A DNA stretch of 64,000 bases, taken from assembly GCA_025655595.1 (NCBI GenBank), contig JAHXIO010000027.1, positions 38,333 to 102,332 of the forward strand, written 5' to 3'. A program made the position numbers and the translations under genes. The notes beneath the pieces are model-generated. The model did no database searches. It was not told the origin of the DNA and was given only the letters and a program-made list of their open reading frames with translations. Positions 44,980-54,665 of the stretch are shown here, in pieces. The stretch is from Candidatus Thiodiazotropha sp. (ex Monitilora ramsayi). Lineage in GTDB: Bacteria > Pseudomonadota > Gammaproteobacteria > Chromatiales > Chromatiaceae. Each line of letters opens with the position of its first letter. Positions within the stretch are counted from its first letter, which is position 1.

Positions 44980-45110
44980 GGTGGCAAGTCGCCTTTCTGG
45001 AAAACCTGAGCAAAAAAATAAACTACTTTAAATCTAGTATAAACACCATAAATTTAAATGGTTTATATTGATTTTTTATAAAAAAACAACATCTTTACCA
45101 AGGTAATCTA

Positions 45111-47117
45111 TCAGGCAACGAGCCCCCTTTCCTGGAGGGATTTGATGAGATCCCTGATGCGGGCCGCCTCCTCAAACTCCAAATCCTGCGCATGGCGGTA
45201 CATCTCATCCTCCAACTGCCTGATACGTTTTGCCATCTGTTTGGGCGTCATTTCGGCGTATTCCGCCTCCTCTTCAGCCACTTTTGCAAAACGTTTGGCA
45301 TTGACCTGCGCCCCTGGGTAGGCGCCTTCCATGATATCCGCGATGGACTTAAGGACGGTCTGGGGCGTAATGCCGTGCCGTTGGTTGTGGTCTAACTGTT
45401 TTTCGCGTCGCCGGTCAGTCTCATCGAGCGCCCGGGTCATTGAGCCGGTCATCTGATCGGCATAGAGAATCGCCTTACCATTGACGTTTCGCGCGGCACG
45501 GCCAATGGTCTGGATCAGCGACCCTTCCGAGCGGAGAAAACCCTCCTTATCCGCATCCAGAATCGCTACCAGCGAAACCTCTGGCATATCCAGCCCCTCT
45601 CTCAGCAGGTTGATGCCCACCAGCACATCGAACTCGCCAAGACGCAGGTCACGGATGATCTCTACCCGCTCCACCGTGTCGATATCCGAATGGAGATAGC
45701 GGACACGGACATTGTGATCGTTGAGATAGTCGGTCAGGTCCTCCGCCATGCGTTTGGTCAAGGTGGTGACCAGGACCCGCTCTTGCTCTGCCACACGCAG
45801 ATGGATCTCCGACAACAGATCATCCACCTGGCTGGAGGCCGGGCGCACCTCGACCTCGGGATCGACCAGACCGGTGGGACGCACCACCTGCTCGACGATG
45901 GCCCCGGAGTGTTCGATCTCATAATCTCTCGGCGTGGCGCTGACATAGATTGTTTGCGGCGAACGGTGCTCGAACTCTTCGAATCTGAGCGGACGGTTAT
46001 CGAGCGCGGAAGGAAGACGAAACCCATACTCCACCAATGTCTCCTTCCGGGAGCGATCACCCCGATACATTCCCCCCAACTGGGGAATGGTGACGTGACT
46101 CTCATCGACCACCAGCAGTGCTTCATCCGGTAGATAGTCGAACAGGGTCGGAGGGGGTTCTCCAGCGGCACGACCGGAAAGATAGCGGGAGTAGTTCTCG
46201 ATTCCCGAGCAATAACCCAATTCCATGATCATCTCGATATCGAAGCGCGTTCTCTGGGCGAGCCGCTGTGCCTCCACCAGCTTGTGTGCCGATTCGAGCT
46301 GGGTCAGTCGCGCCCGCAGCTCCTCCTTGATCTGGTCCACGGCATTGAGCAGGGTCTCACGAGGGGTGACATAGTGGCTTTTGGGATAGATCGAGTAGCG
46401 TGGAACCTTGCGCAGTATCTCCCCGGTCAGGGGATCGAAGACCGACAACTGCTCCACCTCGTCATCGAACAGCTCGACCCGCAGGGCTTCCGCGTCGGAT
46501 TCCGCAGGATAAATATCGATTACCTCGCCGCGTACGCGAAAGGTCGCTCTGTGCAGCTCCACGTCATTGCGTTTGTACTGCAGCTCGGCCAGGCGGCGCA
46601 GGATCGCCCGCTGGTCGATGATATCCCCCCGGGTGATATGCAGCATCATCCCCAGATAGGAGCGCGGATCGCCCAGGCCGTAGATGGAGGAGACGGTGGC
46701 GACGATGATAGTGTCCTTGCGCTCCAACAAAGCCTTGGTCGCGGAGAGCCGCATCTGCTCGATATGGTCGTTGATCGAAGCATCCTTCTCGATGAAGGTA
46801 TCGGAGGCCGGCACATAGGCCTCTGGCTGGTAGTAATCGTAGTAGGAGACGAAATACTCCACCGCATTATCCGGAAAGAACTCCTTGAACTCCCCATAGA
46901 GTTGGGCGGCAAGTGTTTTGTTCGGCGCCAGGATCAGGGTCGGTCGTTGTATCTCCTGAATGACATTCGCGATGCTGAAGGTTTTGCCGGACCCGGTGAC
47001 GCCGAGCAGGGTCATGCCGGCCTCACCGTCCCTCAGCCCCTCCACCAGACCCTCGATGGCCAACGGCTGATCGCCTGCTGGCTCGAATTTGGCATTTAAT
47101 TGAAAGGTTTTACTCAT
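45111..47117 (-). CDS. uvrB: Excinuclease ABC subunit B
   Basis: A 668-residue UvrB, normal length. Walker [10 protein letters not shown] (about 39-47), the beta-hairpin region with [12 protein letters not shown], helicase motifs DESHVTIPQ and QTIGRAARN, and the C-terminal UVR motif (about 630-665) that contacts UvrC. DNA damage verification in nucleotide excision repair. Divergent from the aminotransferase gene. Confidence 0.98.
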   Translation of the reverse strand: MSKTFQLNAKFEPAGDQPLAIEGLVEGLRDGEAGMTLLGVTGSGKTFSIANVIQEIQRPTLILAPNKTLAAQLYGEFKEFFPDNAVEYFVSYYDYYQPEAYVPASDTFIEKDASINDHIEQMRLSATKALLERKDTIIVATVSSIYGLGDPRSYLGMMLHITRGDIIDQRAILRRLAELQYKRNDVELHRATFRVRGEVIDIYPAESDAEALRVELFDDEVEQLSVFDPLTGEILRKVPRYSIYPKSHYVTPRETLLNAVDQIKEELRARLTQLESAHKLVEAQRLAQRTRFDIEMIMELGYCSGIENYSRYLSGRAAGEPPPTLFDYLPDEALLVVDESHVTIPQLGGMYRGDRSRKETLVEYGFRLPSALDNRPLRFEEFEHRSPQTIYVSATPRDYEIEHSGAIVEQVVRPTGLVDPEVEVRPASSQVDDLLSEIHLRVAEQERVLVTTLTKRMAEDLTDYLNDHNVRVRYLHSDIDTVERVEIIRDLRLGEFDVLVGINLLREGLDMPEVSLVAILDADKEGFLRSEGSLIQTIGRAARNVNGKAILYADQMTGSMTRALDETDRRREKQLDHNQRHGITPQTVLKSIADIMEGAYPGAQVNAKRFAKVAEEEAEYAEMTPKQMAKRIRQLEDEMYRHAQDLEFEEAARIRDLIKSLQERGLVA

Positions 47118-47228
47118 TTGGGGATTCTGTCGCGTGCGTAATTTGGCTATTATGACATCCCGACCAGGCCATCACCGAATGGCAATCAGTTAAAGTCGAT
47201 CAGCCTGAGCACCACGGACCATAGAACA

Positions 47229-48416
47229 ATGAATTCACTACTCTCCAGTCGCGTACAAGCCGTCAAACCCTCCCCGACCCTGGCCATCACCGCACGAGCC
47301 GCCGAAATGCGCGCTGCGGGAAAAGACGTTATCGGTCTGGGCGCCGGCGAACCCGATTTCGATACCCCGGACCACATCAAGAACGCTGCGATCAAAGCCA
47401 TCAATGACGGTTTCACCAAATATACCGCCGTCGATGGCATGCCGAGCCTGAAACAGGCCATTATCGACAAGTTCCAGCGGGACAACGGATTTGACTACGC
47501 GATGGATCAGATTCTTGTCTCATGTGGCGGTAAGCAGAGCTTCTACAACCTGGCCCAGGCGGTACTGGACCCGGGCGACGAGGTGATCATTCCGGCGCCC
47601 TACTGGGTCTCCTACCCCGATATGTCGATCCTGGCAGGCGGCGTGCCGGTCCTGGTCTCCGCCGGTGCCTCACAGAAGTTCAAGATCACCGCCCAGCAAC
47701 TGGCGGCGGCCATCACCGAGAAGACCAAGCTGTTTGTCATCAACAGCCCGTCGAACCCCACCGGTATGGCCTATACCCGTGAAGAGCTGGCGGCCCTGGG
47801 CGAGGTGCTGAAGGAGCACCCACGGGTCTTGATTGCCACCGACGACATGTACGAACACATCCTCTGGCCGGGCAACAGTTTCGTCAACATACTCAATGCT
47901 TGTCCCGAGCTGAAGGACCGTACCCTGGTTCTCAACGGTGTCTCCAAGGCCTACTCCATGACCGGCTGGCGTATCGGTTACGCGGGCGGTCCGGCCGACA
48001 TCATCAAGGCGATGAAAAAGATCCAGTCACAGAGCACATCCAATCCCACCTCTATCTCTCAGGTGGCAGCTCAGGCGGCCCTCGAAGGCTCCCAGGACTG
48101 CATTGGCGAAATGCTGGGCGCTTTCAAGGAGCGTCACGACTATGTCGTAGACCGCCTCAACGGCATGGACGGTATCGACTGCCTGCCCAGCGATGGCACC
48201 TTCTACTGCTTTCCCAATGTGGAAGGTGCACTGGCCAAACTCTCCAGTGTCAAGAACGATCTGGAGTTTTCCGAATACCTGATCACAGAGGCCGGCGTGG
48301 CATTGGTGCCGGGAACCGCTTTCGGGCTCTCCGGTCATGTGCGCATCTCCATCGCCACCAGCATGGAGAACCTGCAGAAGGCGCTGGACCGCATTGAACG
48401 GGTTCTCAAGGCCTGA
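47229..48416 (+). CDS. Aspartate-type aminotransferase, class I
   Basis: A 395-residue PLP-dependent fold-type I aminotransferase of the Ib subgroup (aspartate/prephenate aminotransferase-like). PLP Lys in SKAYSMTGWRIGYAGG (Lys about 239), NPSNPTG, and the substrate Arg in HVRISIATS (about 377). It would make aspartate or arogenate using glutamate. Size and motifs are complete. Confidence 0.9.
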   Translation: MNSLLSSRVQAVKPSPTLAITARAAEMRAAGKDVIGLGAGEPDFDTPDHIKNAAIKAINDGFTKYTAVDGMPSLKQAIIDKFQRDNGFDYAMDQILVSCGGKQSFYNLAQAVLDPGDEVIIPAPYWVSYPDMSILAGGVPVLVSAGASQKFKITAQQLAAAITEKTKLFVINSPSNPTGMAYTREELAALGEVLKEHPRVLIATDDMYEHILWPGNSFVNILNACPELKDRTLVLNGVSKAYSMTGWRIGYAGGPADIIKAMKKIQSQSTSNPTSISQVAAQAALEGSQDCIGEMLGAFKERHDYVVDRLNGMDGIDCLPSDGTFYCFPNVEGALAKLSSVKNDLEFSEYLITEAGVALVPGTAFGLSGHVRISIATSMENLQKALDRIERVLKA

Positions 48417-48488
48417 TAGACAGTAGAACTTAACCAGCGGGCGCAGGATGCGCCCTATTACATTTGGTGTTCCAGGGAGGGACCATTT

Positions 48489-49055
48489 ATGCAAAGGATT
48501 GCAGATCTCACTCGTGCCGTATCAAAAAACGGCTTCACGCTTATTGAACTCCTGATTACCCTTGCCGTAGGTGTCATCGTGCTGGGCATCGGTATCCCTT
48601 CGCTTCAAACACTGCTCGCCAGCAACCACCAGAGCAGTGAAATCAACAATTTTGTCCGTCACCTCAGCCTGGCCCGCAGCTATGCCGTAAAAACGGGATA
48701 TGACCACGTCCTCTGTCCCAGTAACGACGACAGCAGCTGCCTGGATGCAACGCACTGGGATGAGGGCTTTATCCTGTTCCAGGACAGCAACGAGGACGGG
48801 GCCAGGGACATGGACGAGACGCTACTTCGTGTCAGCCAACCCTCCGGCAAATTCGGCATCGATATGCAATCGACCCAGGGAAGAAAAAAAATCACTTATC
48901 GGGCCGACGGACGATCGGCCGGCAGTAATCTTACCCTCACATTCTGTGATCCTGAGAGTGATGTTGAACCCAAAGCCGTTATCCTCTCCAACACCGGCCG
49001 GGCGAGAATATCCAGGACCCGATGGGACGGCACTCCACTCACATGTGGGAGCTGA
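48489..49055 (+). CDS. FimT/GspH-type pseudopilin
   Basis: A 188-residue minor pilin-like protein. A basic leader with prepilin peptidase site KNG|FTLIELL (about residues 15-22) precedes the hydrophobic helix (about 20-42). The GspH/FimT C-terminal beta-domain has conserved Cys pairs (LCPSNDDSSC, FCDPE...LTCGS). It may initiate a type IV pilus or secretion pseudopilus. It stands alone, 73 bp after the aminotransferase gene. Confidence 0.85.
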   Translation: MQRIADLTRAVSKNGFTLIELLITLAVGVIVLGIGIPSLQTLLASNHQSSEINNFVRHLSLARSYAVKTGYDHVLCPSNDDSSCLDATHWDEGFILFQDSNEDGARDMDETLLRVSQPSGKFGIDMQSTQGRKKITYRADGRSAGSNLTLTFCDPESDVEPKAVILSNTGRARISRTRWDGTPLTCGS

Positions 49056-49118
49056 CACAGGATGAGAAACTATTGACGCACGGTGCCAGTCTCATTAATA
49101 TGCGCCCTCTCGCACAAT

Positions 49119-49194
49119 TCCCCGGTAGCTCAGTCGGTAGAGCGGGTGACTGTTAATCACTAGGTCGGCAGTTCGAGCCTGTCCCGGGGAGCCA
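49119..49194 (+). tRNA. tRNA-Asn (GTT)
   Basis: A 76-nt cloverleaf: acceptor TCCCCGG/CCGGGGA, D-arm GCTCAGTCGGTAGAGC, anticodon stem GGTGA/TCACT with loop CTGTTAA (anticodon GTT), T-loop AGTTCGAGCCT, discriminator G and encoded CCA. Confidence 0.97.
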
Positions 49195-49204
49195 TGCAAA
49201 AACA

Positions 49205-49236
49205 AAGGGTTAGCAATTAATTGCTAACCCTTTTTT
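49205..49236 (+). terminator. Rho-independent terminator of tRNA-Asn
   Basis: Perfect stem AAGGGTTAGCAATT / AATTGCTAACCCTT followed by a T-run, 10 bp after the tRNA. Confidence 0.9.
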
Positions 49237-49326
49237 ATTACCGGGCAATTAATCCCAGTACGTTTTCAAATCGATAAAGACAGCTACGATTTATCACTTG
49301 ATGAACGGGCATCTCACAAACCCACA

Positions 49327-50349
49327 TCAGCCACCTGTTGATGACATAAAGTGCACGACCTGCTCAGGACGCTCCTTGAACTCATGCCGTTCAGGCTTGA
49401 GCGCTACCGCGGCACGAATATGATCCCCCAATTCTCCATCTGTAACACCTGATCGAAGGATATCGCGTAATGGATATTGATGGTTTTGCCCCAGACAGAG
49501 GTGAAGCGTACCGTCAACCGTCAAGCGCAATCGGTTGCAGCTTTCACAAAAATGCTGGGATATCGGCGTGATGAGTCCAAAATGGACATTCAGGTCGGCC
49601 ACTTTAAAGTAGCTGGCAGGCCCGCCGCCCGGCAACAATTCGCGTATCAGCTCGTATCGCTGCTCGAGACTATGCCTGACTTCCTGCAGATCAATATAAC
49701 TTTTATGCGCACGCTGTCCCGGCCTTCCTACCGGCATGGATTCTATCAGCCTGAGAATGAAACCATTTTCAGCGCAATAGTTAAGAAGATCGTCCACCTC
49801 ATCGTCGTTTACACCACGCATCAGAACCGTGTTGATCTTGATAGGGTCGAATCCGCATGTACGGGCAGCTTCGATACCTGAAAGTGCTTTGTCCAATTTA
49901 CCGCCGCCGGTGATTTCCCGATAGCGTTCAGCACGCAGTGTGTCCAAACTGACATTCAGCCTACGTATCCCCGCACTATAAAGGTGATCGGCAAGCTGAC
50001 TCATTCGTGTGCAGTTACTCGATAGAGACAGATCATCGATACCTTGGATATGCTTCAACTGATTGGCAAGTTGGGGCAGATCATGTCTGAGCAGCGGCTC
50101 TCCACCCGTGAGCCTGACACGCTTCACGCCCAGTACTGCGAAGGCATCAACAACCCGCGTAACCTCATCAATCGTAAGCCAGTGATCGGGCGTGGTGAAA
50201 TCCTTAAATTTCTCCGGCAAGCAATATCGACATCGCAGGTCACAGCGATCGGTCACAGAGACACGCAGATAGTCGATACTGCGCCCGAACGAATCTATCA
50301 ATCCGCTGCATTTATTGTTCATGGGGGACTGCAAGTCAGTCGATGTCAT
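49327..50349 (-). CDS. moaA: GTP 3',8-cyclase MoaA
   Basis: A 340-residue radical SAM enzyme of molybdopterin synthesis. N-terminal cluster CDLRCRYC, RLTGGEPLLR, and the second cluster CESCNRLRLTVDGTLHLCL (about residues 265-283) are all present, as is the C-terminal GG needed for activity. It converts GTP to 3',8-cyclo-GTP. ATG 50349 has GGGAG 8 nt upstream; an ATG at 50364 is possible. It overlaps the end of the response regulator gene and may belong to the long operon above it. Confidence 0.95.
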   Translation of the reverse strand: MTSTDLQSPMNNKCSGLIDSFGRSIDYLRVSVTDRCDLRCRYCLPEKFKDFTTPDHWLTIDEVTRVVDAFAVLGVKRVRLTGGEPLLRHDLPQLANQLKHIQGIDDLSLSSNCTRMSQLADHLYSAGIRRLNVSLDTLRAERYREITGGGKLDKALSGIEAARTCGFDPIKINTVLMRGVNDDEVDDLLNYCAENGFILRLIESMPVGRPGQRAHKSYIDLQEVRHSLEQRYELIRELLPGGGPASYFKVADLNVHFGLITPISQHFCESCNRLRLTVDGTLHLCLGQNHQYPLRDILRSGVTDGELGDHIRAAVALKPERHEFKERPEQVVHFMSSTGG

Positions 50350-51721
50350 CTTCATGGCTCCCATCCGGCGGTATCAGTTCGTACTGATTGATCATGCGGC
50401 GAAGTCTGGGACGGGATACGCCCAGAATTTCACATGCCTGGCCCTTGTGCCAGCCTGTCGCTTCGAGCACCCTCATTACATGGGTCTTTTCGATATCTTC
50501 CAGGCTCAGCTCGGTCAGTAGCGTGTGATTGGCACTTTGTTGACCGGTTTTGTTTCGGGTTGAGATCATCTTTGGCAATAATGCACTGGTAAATGTGTCA
50601 TCTCTGGAGAGCGCCACACCTTTCATCAGTACATTCTCCAATTCGCGAACATTCCCCGGCCAATCGTAAGCTTCCATACAATCAAGGGCATCCTTCGACA
50701 AATGAGTGACATTGCGATGAAGCTCGCGATTGATGCGTCCGAGCAATGTCTGTATCAGATCGACCAGGTCTTCCCGACGTTCACGCAAAGGCGGCAAATG
50801 AATGTTGACTACCTGTAATCGATAGTAGAGATCCTTTCTGAATTTTCCTTCATTCACCTTCTGTTCCAGGTCCACGTTTGTCGCAGTGATGACGCGTGCA
50901 TCTGTATGCTGAACCTGCTTGGCGCCCAGCGGCGTGAACTCTTTGTATTGAAGCACTCTGAGAAGCTTTGCCTGCATGGCCGGGGAGAGTTCACCCACTT
51001 CATCGAGAAAGATCGTCCCTCCACGCGCCAGACTGAATTTACCCTCCTGCCGGCTGACAGCACCGGTAAAGGCGCCTTTTTCATGACCGAACATATCGGA
51101 TTCGAGTAACGTCTCCACCAAGGCGGCACAGTTGACGGCGACAAATGGTCCATCCGGTTTATCACCGGAGTGCTGTATGGCACGGGCTACGAGCTCTTTA
51201 CCGGTACCCGACTCTCCGGTAATCAGTACGGTTGCGGGGCTTTTAGCCACCAATCCAATCGTTTTGAAAACCTCTTTCATGGCGCGTGAACGACCGACCA
51301 TCGTGAGGGTATCGCTGGGATCGCCGGCACTTGTTGTGATCAGCAACTCATCGTCGGTTTGCGGGCGGGTCAGAAGTTTCTCGATAGCCGTGTCCAGCTC
51401 ATCGATATCGATCGGTTTGTGGATATAATCATCCGCACCCTTCTGCATCGCTTCGATGGTACTTTCCATATCGTGAAAGGCAGTGATCATGATAATGCGC
51501 ACACCTTTAACCGATTGCTTGAACTCAGGCAGACCTTCGAGGCCGGAGCGGCCGGGCATACGGATATCAAGGATAATCAGTGAAGGATTCTCACTCGAAG
51601 CCATCTCCAAACCATCATCCACACTATGAGCGCTCGCCACCTCATGCCCCTGGTCTGTGAGATGGAATTGGAGTGTGCGGCAGCTGGCCACATCGTCATC
51701 AACTATTAGTATTCTGCTCAT
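50336..51721 (-). CDS. Sigma-54 dependent response regulator
   Basis: A 461-residue NtrC-type regulator: receiver (about 1-115, SRILIVDDD, phosphorylation-type Asp in LIILDIRMPG), AAA+ domain with GESGTGKE and GAFTGA, and a Fis-type helix-turn-helix at the C-terminus (GQACEILGVSRPRLRRMI). The start overlaps the end of the kinase gene by 23 bp. It would activate sigma-54 promoters in response to the adjacent kinase; target genes unknown, but the same operon is a candidate. Confidence 0.9.
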   Translation of the reverse strand: MSRILIVDDDVASCRTLQFHLTDQGHEVASAHSVDDGLEMASSENPSLIILDIRMPGRSGLEGLPEFKQSVKGVRIIMITAFHDMESTIEAMQKGADDYIHKPIDIDELDTAIEKLLTRPQTDDELLITTSAGDPSDTLTMVGRSRAMKEVFKTIGLVAKSPATVLITGESGTGKELVARAIQHSGDKPDGPFVAVNCAALVETLLESDMFGHEKGAFTGAVSRQEGKFSLARGGTIFLDEVGELSPAMQAKLLRVLQYKEFTPLGAKQVQHTDARVITATNVDLEQKVNEGKFRKDLYYRLQVVNIHLPPLRERREDLVDLIQTLLGRINRELHRNVTHLSKDALDCMEAYDWPGNVRELENVLMKGVALSRDDTFTSALLPKMISTRNKTGQQSANHTLLTELSLEDIEKTHVMRVLEATGWHKGQACEILGVSRPRLRRMINQYELIPPDGSHEDDID

Positions 51722-54329
51722 ATTCGGCGACTTTCTGCTCGGCGTCGGGTAACTCCACCGTTTGCATTGGGGTGACTGGCAGGACAACGATGACACAGCT
51801 GCCCTGCGGACTGTTGGGTTCTATCCTGATACTGGCCTGGTGTTGATCGAGGATGCGTTTGACGATGGCCAAGCCCAGACCTGTACCTTTGGCCCGTGTT
51901 GTGTAGAAGGGTTCGAAAACCTTGTTGGCCTCCTCCGCATCCAGACCGCAACCGTTATCGCAGATCTCCACCCGAAGACCGGTGCCGGTACTTCCCAGCT
52001 CGATCATGACATTGATATCGACCCTGGGCCTGTGGGTCTCTTCCGTGGACTGGGCGGCATTGGCGATGAGATTGGAGAATACCTGACGCAGCTTTGTGGC
52101 ATCTCCGTGAAAGGTCGGCAAACCAGTTTGATAGTGGGTGGTGAGATCAACCTGGAACTCATCCAGGCGCCGTTGGGTGAGCGTGACGGCCAGATCGATA
52201 ACTTTGTCGATCGTCAGCCACTCCGGCTTCAAGGCATCGGGGCGTGAGAATGTGAGCATATCCGACATGATCTCTTCCATGTAACGAATCTGCTCCAGCG
52301 AAGTATTGCAAAGCCCTTTGACTTCATTGTCCGCATCAATGTCCAAACGCTTGTCCAGTATCTGCAGCGTCATCTTGACCGATGACAGCGGATTGCGCAG
52401 ATCATGGGCAATCATGCTCGCCATACGACCCAGAGCTGCCAGCGTTTCCGCACGAGCCAGCTCTCTGTGTTGCTGTTCCACTTCGGCCTCGAGCCGCTTA
52501 CGTTCGGTGATGTCCTCTTTCACCGCCAGAAAGTGGGTGACATGACCCTCGCTGTCTCTGATAGCCGAGATGATCGCGCTCTCCCAATAGAGCTCTCCGT
52601 TCTTTCTGCGATTATGGAATTCACCGCGCCACTCACCGCCATTCAAGACCGTTGTCCAGAGTTCCTTGTACTCTTCCTGGCTGGTTTCGCCGGATTTGAG
52701 AAAACGCGGGTTTCTTCCCAAGGCTTCCTCGGGTTGATAGCCGGACACTTCGGTAAACTTCGGGTTAACATACTCGATCAGCCCCTGATCGTTGGTGACA
52801 ACCACTGCACTCGGGCTCTGCTCCACCGCCTGATAGAGTTTCAGCAGATCTGTTTCCGTCTTGCGCTTATCCGTTATGTCCTCACCGATCCCGGTAACCC
52901 CGACCACATGGTTGTCGGCATCGTAGGAGAGGGTGTTATTCCATGCAATGAGAAGCAGCCCACCATGCTTTGCCTTGACATGGTTTTCATATCTCAACGG
53001 AAACTTATCGGGATCATTCATACACTGAATAATCTGAACGATTTCATCTTTCAGTTCATCGGGAACGAATTGATGCAACCAATTACGACCGATAACCTCA
53101 CTTTTTTTCCAACCTGTAATTCTCAGGAAATAGTCGTTACAGAAAGTCACCTCTCCCTTGAGATTGAGTGTCACCGCCGCCAGCTCTATATTTTCCAGGG
53201 TATATCGAAATCGTTGTTCATAGTCCCGCTGCGCCATCGCCGCACGATGGTGCTGCTGCGAATAGGCCAGCAACCACGCCACTCCTGCAATCAGGATCAG
53301 CATGGAGAAGTAGAGTGCATAGTGGTTCTGAATAAAGAAAGGCAGCGTAGCCGAGAGTTCTCTCGATGAGATACGGGATACGATTTTCCAGTAGATGCCG
53401 CCCGTGTTCTCAGTAACAGCGTCCAGCAGGTTCAATGACCTGACAGGCTGAGTCGCTATACGCGGCCGAATAGTCGCATAGGTAAAAAGGCCGTTTTCCG
53501 TCTGAATCTGTCCCCTGTCTTTTTCAATGATCCTCATCCACTCATAGGCATTTTCGGTTTGAAAACGAGCCTCATGACCCAACATGAAACCCCACTCTTC
53601 TTCGTTTCTTGGGCTGCTGAGCCAATAACCGTTCTGGTTGACCAACTCGATATGGTCCGCAATATTGGCTGCCGCACGAGTGAAGTTCTGAATCAGGCGA
53701 TCACCCAGATAATTCAGCAGAACGATGCCGCGCTTCTCACCCTGGCTGTCGAACACCGGCGTGCCGAATCTGATTACCGGCTTAAGCGGGTATTCGATCT
53801 TGCCCTCTTCCATATTCAGATCAAATGGGGAGAGATAAATCTGCCCTCTTTCCATTGCCAGCGCTTCTCGAAAATAGTAGCGGTTCCCTTTGTCCTGCAG
53901 CTTCGATTCGGGAACGACCCGACTCTCGCCATGAGAGTAGTTGATCCTGACGACCTCCATACCTGCGTTGTCGATATAACGAATCTGATCGTAGAATCTT
54001 TTGTTTTTCGCGAAGACCTTGAACTCTTCTGAGATTCTCTGCTCTCTGGCCCAGGGCAGCGCTTCCGGCAGGCCACGACGCTCGATGTGCTCAGCAAGAA
54101 ACAGCAGGTCGCTGACCACATCGGCGATATCGCTCTCGATCATCCGTTTGGCCAGATCCACATTGAGTAACTCGCTCGACTCGATCGATGAACGCTCTGT
54201 GGTGTAGAAGGTGTAGTAGTGCATGGCACCGATAATCATCAACACCAGGCACATGACGACAAAAATCGCCATGAAACTCTTGAGCAGTCCCAGACGGGTG
54301 ACAGGCGGTGGTGGATGGACTATCGGCAT
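51699..54329 (-). CDS. Membrane PAS-domain sensor histidine kinase
   Basis: An 876-residue kinase: membrane helix about 14-40, long periplasmic Cache-like sensor (about 41-335), second helix about 335-357, two PAS domains (about 370-490 and 495-615), HisKA with MIAHDLRNPLSS (about 652-663), and HATPase with DNGCGL and GTGLGLAIV. Its sensor shows no obvious ligand motif. It pairs with the overlapping sigma-54 regulator gene. The upstream small-protein gene overlaps its start by 10 bp. Confidence 0.9.
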   Translation of the reverse strand: MPIVHPPPPVTRLGLLKSFMAIFVVMCLVLMIIGAMHYYTFYTTERSSIESSELLNVDLAKRMIESDIADVVSDLLFLAEHIERRGLPEALPWAREQRISEEFKVFAKNKRFYDQIRYIDNAGMEVVRINYSHGESRVVPESKLQDKGNRYYFREALAMERGQIYLSPFDLNMEEGKIEYPLKPVIRFGTPVFDSQGEKRGIVLLNYLGDRLIQNFTRAAANIADHIELVNQNGYWLSSPRNEEEWGFMLGHEARFQTENAYEWMRIIEKDRGQIQTENGLFTYATIRPRIATQPVRSLNLLDAVTENTGGIYWKIVSRISSRELSATLPFFIQNHYALYFSMLILIAGVAWLLAYSQQHHRAAMAQRDYEQRFRYTLENIELAAVTLNLKGEVTFCNDYFLRITGWKKSEVIGRNWLHQFVPDELKDEIVQIIQCMNDPDKFPLRYENHVKAKHGGLLLIAWNNTLSYDADNHVVGVTGIGEDITDKRKTETDLLKLYQAVEQSPSAVVVTNDQGLIEYVNPKFTEVSGYQPEEALGRNPRFLKSGETSQEEYKELWTTVLNGGEWRGEFHNRRKNGELYWESAIISAIRDSEGHVTHFLAVKEDITERKRLEAEVEQQHRELARAETLAALGRMASMIAHDLRNPLSSVKMTLQILDKRLDIDADNEVKGLCNTSLEQIRYMEEIMSDMLTFSRPDALKPEWLTIDKVIDLAVTLTQRRLDEFQVDLTTHYQTGLPTFHGDATKLRQVFSNLIANAAQSTEETHRPRVDINVMIELGSTGTGLRVEICDNGCGLDAEEANKVFEPFYTTRAKGTGLGLAIVKRILDQHQASIRIEPNSPQGSCVIVVLPVTPMQTVELPDAEQKVAEYEQNTNS

Positions 54330-54652
54330 TGTCTTTCGATATGACGCTCTAATCTTTCGATGTAATTTTTCTGGCTCTCCTCGCTCTGACGCGGTACCAG
54401 GAACATCAATCTGGCGGCAATGATGTATGGCTTGCGATCGCCATCACCGGCAGGCGTCTGCTCATTCAACACCAGCTCAACCCGGTCAATCACACCGTCC
54501 GGATACTGACAGTATCGGGGCATGGTGACCTGCTCGCCGTACCATTGGGCCGCCAGGGAGATCAATATCAGTATGGACAGAATCGCCAGCACCAGCCTGA
54601 TTGGACGAAACTGCGTTCTCCCGTCTTCGTGTAGACCGTCACTGTCTGCCAT
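54320..54652 (-). CDS. Small single-span membrane protein
   Basis: A 110-residue protein: cytoplasmic N-terminus (about 1-18), one membrane helix (about 19-38, RLVLAILSILILISLAAQW), and a periplasmic part with two Cys (MPRYCQYPDG and the terminal RQCR). No family is recognised. It is wedged between an oxidase-like gene (13 bp) and the kinase gene (overlap), suggesting a role in presenting a signal to the kinase or supporting the oxidase; inferred. Confidence 0.6.
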   Translation of the reverse strand: MADSDGLHEDGRTQFRPIRLVLAILSILILISLAAQWYGEQVTMPRYCQYPDGVIDRVELVLNEQTPAGDGDRKPYIIAARLMFLVPRQSEESQKNYIERLERHIERQCR

Positions 54653-54665
54653 CCTCGACCGCCCG